NCBI GenBank assembly: GCA_037892935.1
Contig: JAYXKI010000003.1
Location: 1,798,001 to 1,862,000 of the forward strand
DNA from: Phlebopus portentosus
Lineage: Eukaryota; Basidiomycota; Agaricomycetes; Boletales; Boletinellaceae
Direction of reading: 5' to 3'
Length of the DNA: 64,000 bases
The notes below the pieces were generated by a model that did not search any database, had not been told where the DNA came from, and saw only the letters and a list, made by a program, of their open reading frames with translations. Below, in pieces: positions 60,919 through 64,000 of this stretch. Both the position numbers and the translations under genes were made by a program. How positions within the stretch are numbered: position 1 is the stretch's first letter; each line of letters starts with the position of its first letter.

Positions 60919-62215
60919 ATGTCGGAGGCACGGCCAAAACCTGTACCCAGCTTTTTTCCGACAGCGGCTCTTGTTGGTATATGGGATCGTCTTCTCTTCA
61001 GCCTTCTGAACTTTTTGTTTTGTTTTATAGGATCATGCAGTAGCCGGAATCGGTGCAGGGACCGTCGCCGTCCTTTGCATGCACCCTCTCGATCTCTTAA
61101 AGGTCCAATTTCAGACGTCCTCTGCAAAACCTCAGGGTGGTGTTGGGAAAGCAATTTACTATGCGCTGCGAGATATCTACACTGCTCAGGGGATTCGTGG
61201 ACTGTACAGGGGCGTAGGAGCAAATGTTGCTGGAAATGCAAGTAGTTGGGGATTATATTTCTTATTGTGGGCATCTATCTATCAACACTGCTTATCAACT
61301 TCTTCCTATTCTCTGACTTCTACCTACTTACTAAAAGCTATAATATGCTCAAGAAGCGAATGTCCCCTACAGGCGATCCAAGTTACAAATTCTCATCTGC
61401 TACTACTCTACTATACGCGGCCGAAGCAAGTTCGTAGGCCTTTCTATTCTGAGCTGAGGGAAGCTTTGCGCTAATGATAGTATACCAGGCGCGGTGACAG
61501 CGGTTATGACAAACCCCATCTGGGTGGTCAAGGTTCGAATGTTCACAACCCGGGCTGATAGTCCGCATGCATATCGGGGTCTATGGCGTGAGTTATGTGG
61601 GTTGATGACATACTCGATGCTGAATTTACTGCAAGATGGATTGTCGTCTGTCTATCGATCGGAAGGCATGCGAGGCTTATACAAGGGAACAAGTCTTGCT
61701 CTCTTCGGAGTCAGCAATGGAGCACTTCAATTCATGGGTTATGAACAACTAAAGTGGTTATGCACTGAACAAAAGAAACGGAAATTCGCAAATCAGGGGA
61801 AGGAATGGTCTGTAGAGGCAGAGAAACTGGTGCGTTTCTGAATGTTAGCTCCAGCGCCATTTTGGCTCACTGTTTCTGGCAGTCGAATACCACATACACA
61901 GTTATATCTGGAGCATCAAAACTGTTTGCTTTGGCGGCTACATATCCATATCAAGTTGTGCGCTCCCGCATCCAGAACAACGCAATTGCCCATTTGTATC
62001 CCAACATCCCCACGTGCATTGCAAGGACTTGGAGAGAAGAAGGTATCACAGGATTCTATAGAGGACTGGGCACAAACCTCGTCCGGGTCTTGCCAGGGAC
62101 TTGCGTAACGTTTGTAGTCTATGAAAATCTGGCATGGATGCTTAAGTCCAGTGCAAGAAGTCGGGAGGAAACCGGGGTAGGCCAGGATCGTGAGTTGGAG
62201 GCTGAGTTACCATGA
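60919..62215 (+). CDS. FLX1: Mitochondrial carrier of the FAD/folate transporter type (FLX1/SLC25A32)
   Basis: Inner-membrane carrier with three repeats of two membrane helices each. Repeat signatures are HPLDLLKVQFQ (first), NPIWVVKVRMF (second) and YPYQVVRSRIQ (third). Each repeat ends in a G-x-x-G-x-Y/F-R/K-G block (GIRGLYRGVGANV, GMRGLYKGTSLALFGVSNGALQFMGYEQLKW, GITGFYRGLGTNLVRVLPGTCVTFVVYENL). The unusual Trp in NPIWVVK and the GALQFMGYE segment are characteristic of the SLC25A32/Flx1/NDT branch, hence the call of FAD or folate transport. Introns fall near 60975-61030, 61260-61330, 61430-61490, 61585-61630 and 61830-61890. The stop is at 62213-62215. Substrate is inferred from family motifs. 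Confidence 0.9.
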
Positions 62216-63200
62216 TATAATGATGCACCATTTCCTCGTCTTCAAAATTGTCAAGACACTGTATTTTCATTCACTTCAACCACCATTAAACAACACATAC
62301 ATAGATCTAATTACAGGGGTTGCTTATATGTAACGTAGACGCATAATGACCATATTAGAAATATTCAATATATGGAACATCCGAAGAACGAAAAAAGCGT
62401 CGGGACATGGAGAAAGTAAATAGTCAGCGTCGATGAGGCGGTAAACAATAATGCAAAAAAGTGTGATTGGTCAGTAACTATGAAGAATCGATGGCACAGC
62501 AGAGAACGCATGTCGAGCATCTGCTGCAAGCATTTCAAAACGAAACGACCCACTACGTAGGACATGCTGGAGAAATGTCTCCCTCCACTTCATTCTATGT
62601 GAAACAATCATTCCAAACATGAAAGGTGGTATATTACTCACCAGTCGATATGAATTGAGGTGGATGCGAAGGGAGTGTATTCGAAAAGCGCTCGCTTGGT
62701 CGACGTGTTGAAAGGCAAAATTGATTCAAGGTTAGGTTCGAACACACGAGAGTCGTTTCCACTTAGGCAGCAATGCTGTAAAATAGGCTACTCAGTATTT
62801 TTACTGGATTCCAAAGGATTGTAAATTTTTGCAAGCATGCGGTGGCAAAGCAAAACATGCAGATTCTTCTTTGCCCTATATATTAATCATTAACTTCTCT
62901 AATTTTACGTTCTTTAACTGGACAATATAGTTGAATATTGACGGAGAAAAACCTATTTCAATCAATTTTGTTAAAGTGGCGAAAAAACACGTGATGATTG
63001 CCGTTAACAAATAGCAGTAGTTCCCACGCCTGAAGGTCGCGTTCCGAGAATGCACGACGAACAGACAGACCCCGACCTCAACGTTACGGCGTACACACGT
63101 CGTTGAAGGGCCAAGTCGACGCGCCGGGTCGAGTAAGTAATCTGTTTTTCTGCGCAACTTTTATCGTGTTAATTTTTGTTCGCAGTGATATGAGAGACAC
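62216..63200. other. Intergenic region upstream of the right-edge gene
   Basis: No gene supportable. It contains CACGTG at 62988-62993, about 210 bp before the next ATG. GGTTCGAA near 62732 superficially resembles a tRNA B-box, but no cloverleaf can be drawn around it. Confidence 0.4.
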
Positions 63201-64000
63201 ATGCAATGCACCTGGACATCGACGACGAATGTTCTTCGTAGACAACCATGGAGATCATGCTCAACACAAATTCGGATTTTGACACAATGCAGGAATTTCT
63301 CCTGGACTAGATGGACGTCAGGCGCAGCTAGCTCTTCTGAGAAGAGAGACCTTTCGTCTGTAGCAAATGCGTTCCTTGCAAACGCCATCCGCGATACGTC
63401 GGTACCTCCTTCACTATTTACAGTTCCAGAAGATCTGTCCCATGGGGAGGAAGCAGCTAAAGATAGATCATTAAATCATGATTCGCCCTCGCCCGCCAAA
63501 ATCTCTCGAATCGCTGCGCAAGCCGTCCGTGTTGCTTGCCAGGGACCAAGTAGTAGAGAAGCATTCCTCATTGTCAAATCTCTTCGAAAGTCGGCCGGAT
63601 ATTATGGCAAACCTCAGGAGCCTGGGAGTCGGTTTCCCAAGAATATTCCAATTGATTTTGGTATGGCAGTGTCCCCGCGCCTCGCTACTCATTCTCTGTT
63701 GCATGGATTGGTTCGCCGCGGCATGACAAAGGAGGCCGGCGACATTGCCAGGAGAATCGTCCTGCATCAACCCGAGATGCGCCTGAGTTGTCGTACGCTG
63801 CGAGCTATTTCAACGCCCTCTGTCAAACGGATGCTCTTGCCTTTCGGGACCAGAACTTCCGTTCCAAAGCGCAAAAGGCGAAGTCTTACTTTGGGGGCTA
63901 CCTCGCTCGCCCGACGGCAATCACTGAAAGCAAAGTTAAGCTGCCTTGTACACGCGTAGCAATGCAGCTATTTTTCGCAGCGAAACAGTACCGAAAGCAT
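63201..64000 (+). CDS. Unidentified protein, probably mitochondrial, C-terminus beyond the right edge
   Basis: From the ATG at 63201 the frame is open to 63959. The N-terminus is rich in Arg, Ser and Thr with few acidic residues (TNVLRRQPWRSCSTQIRILTQ), consistent with a mitochondrial targeting peptide. Later helices read AAQAVRVACQGPSSREAFLIVKSLRK and SPRLATHSLLHGLVRRGMTKEAGDIARRIVLHQPEM. The spacing of paired helices is suggestive of a pentatricopeptide or other helical-repeat protein, but I cannot confirm it. The frame probably leaves this ORF through an intron near 63800-63850, since the last 50 residues turn basic and low-complexity. It is truncated by the window. Confidence 0.5.

Noticed and set aside
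62725..62745. GGTTCGAA as a tRNA B-box
   Set aside because: It is not followed by the expected CC, and no acceptor, anticodon or D-stem can be formed around it.

Overview
This is a 64-kb piece of nuclear chromosome from a filamentous basidiomycete, almost certainly an Agaricomycete (mushroom-forming fungus). The evidence is dense intron-rich genes with introns of about 50 to 70 nt, GT-AG junctions and short intergenic gaps. Lineage-typical families are also present: expanded F-box proteins, alpha-arrestin-like proteins, and a family around a G-C-x-M-H-K-D-L-N core motif that I know mainly from Agaricomycetes. There is no operon, CRISPR array or recognisable rRNA, and I found no convincing tRNA.

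Layout. 1-5.6 kb (-): a Sec7-type ARF-GEF, cut by the left edge. 5.94-6.38 kb: a hAT-like MITE with an exact 8-bp target duplication, sitting in the promoter shared with the divergent TRAPPC2L gene (6.8-7.4 kb, +). 7.7-9.0 kb (-): deoxyhypusine synthase. 10.1-12.0 kb (+): arrestin-like gene 1. 12.0-15.4 kb: a gene-poor gap. 15.5-19.9 kb (+): a KDM3-type JmjC protein. 20.0-23.8 kb: a tandem duplication of an F-box gene whose first copy is dead. 23.9-24.8 kb (-): MTFP1. 26.0-26.9 kb (-): a disordered CaaX protein. 27.5-29.4 kb (-): glutathione-dependent formaldehyde dehydrogenase. 29.7-30.2 kb (+): VFA1. 30.6-32.2 kb (+): arrestin-like gene 2. 32.5-34.6 kb (+): an acyl-CoA-binding protein with a C-terminal anchor. 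34.8-35.3 kb (-): mitoribosomal mS34. 35.5-37.6 kb (+): an FGGY sugar kinase. 37.9-42.3 kb (-): RAT1/XRN2. 42.6-44.3 kb (+): eIF2B delta. 45.2-51.8 kb: three GT8 glycosyltransferase paralogues (one degenerate) around a GatC-like gene and MPO1. 52.9-54.5 kb (+): arrestin-like gene 3. 55.3-58.6 kb (-): prolyl oligopeptidase. 59.1-60.4 kb (-): a truncated HKDLN-family remnant. 60.9-62.2 kb (+): a FLX1/SLC25A32 mitochondrial carrier. 63.2 kb to the right edge (+): an unidentified protein.

How the genes relate. Most are conserved housekeeping genes in divergent or convergent pairs. They cover Golgi traffic (Sec7 and TRAPPC2L face each other), hypusination and translation initiation (DHS, eIF2B delta), nuclear RNA decay (RAT1), mitochondrial biology (MTFP1, mS34, GatC-like, FLX1) and lipid metabolism (ACBP, MPO1). 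Between them lie young duplicated families: three arrestin-like genes spread over 44 kb, three GT8 genes within 7 kb, and the F-box pair. These paralogue sets, together with the MITE and the HKDLN remnant, are the dynamic part of the window.

Limits. Splice sites were read by eye. Exon arithmetic was closed exactly for TRAPPC2L, DHS, MTFP1, mS34, MPO1, GT8 genes 2 and 3, and the F-box gene. Other genes are given as spans. Family names come from remembered motifs, not searches.
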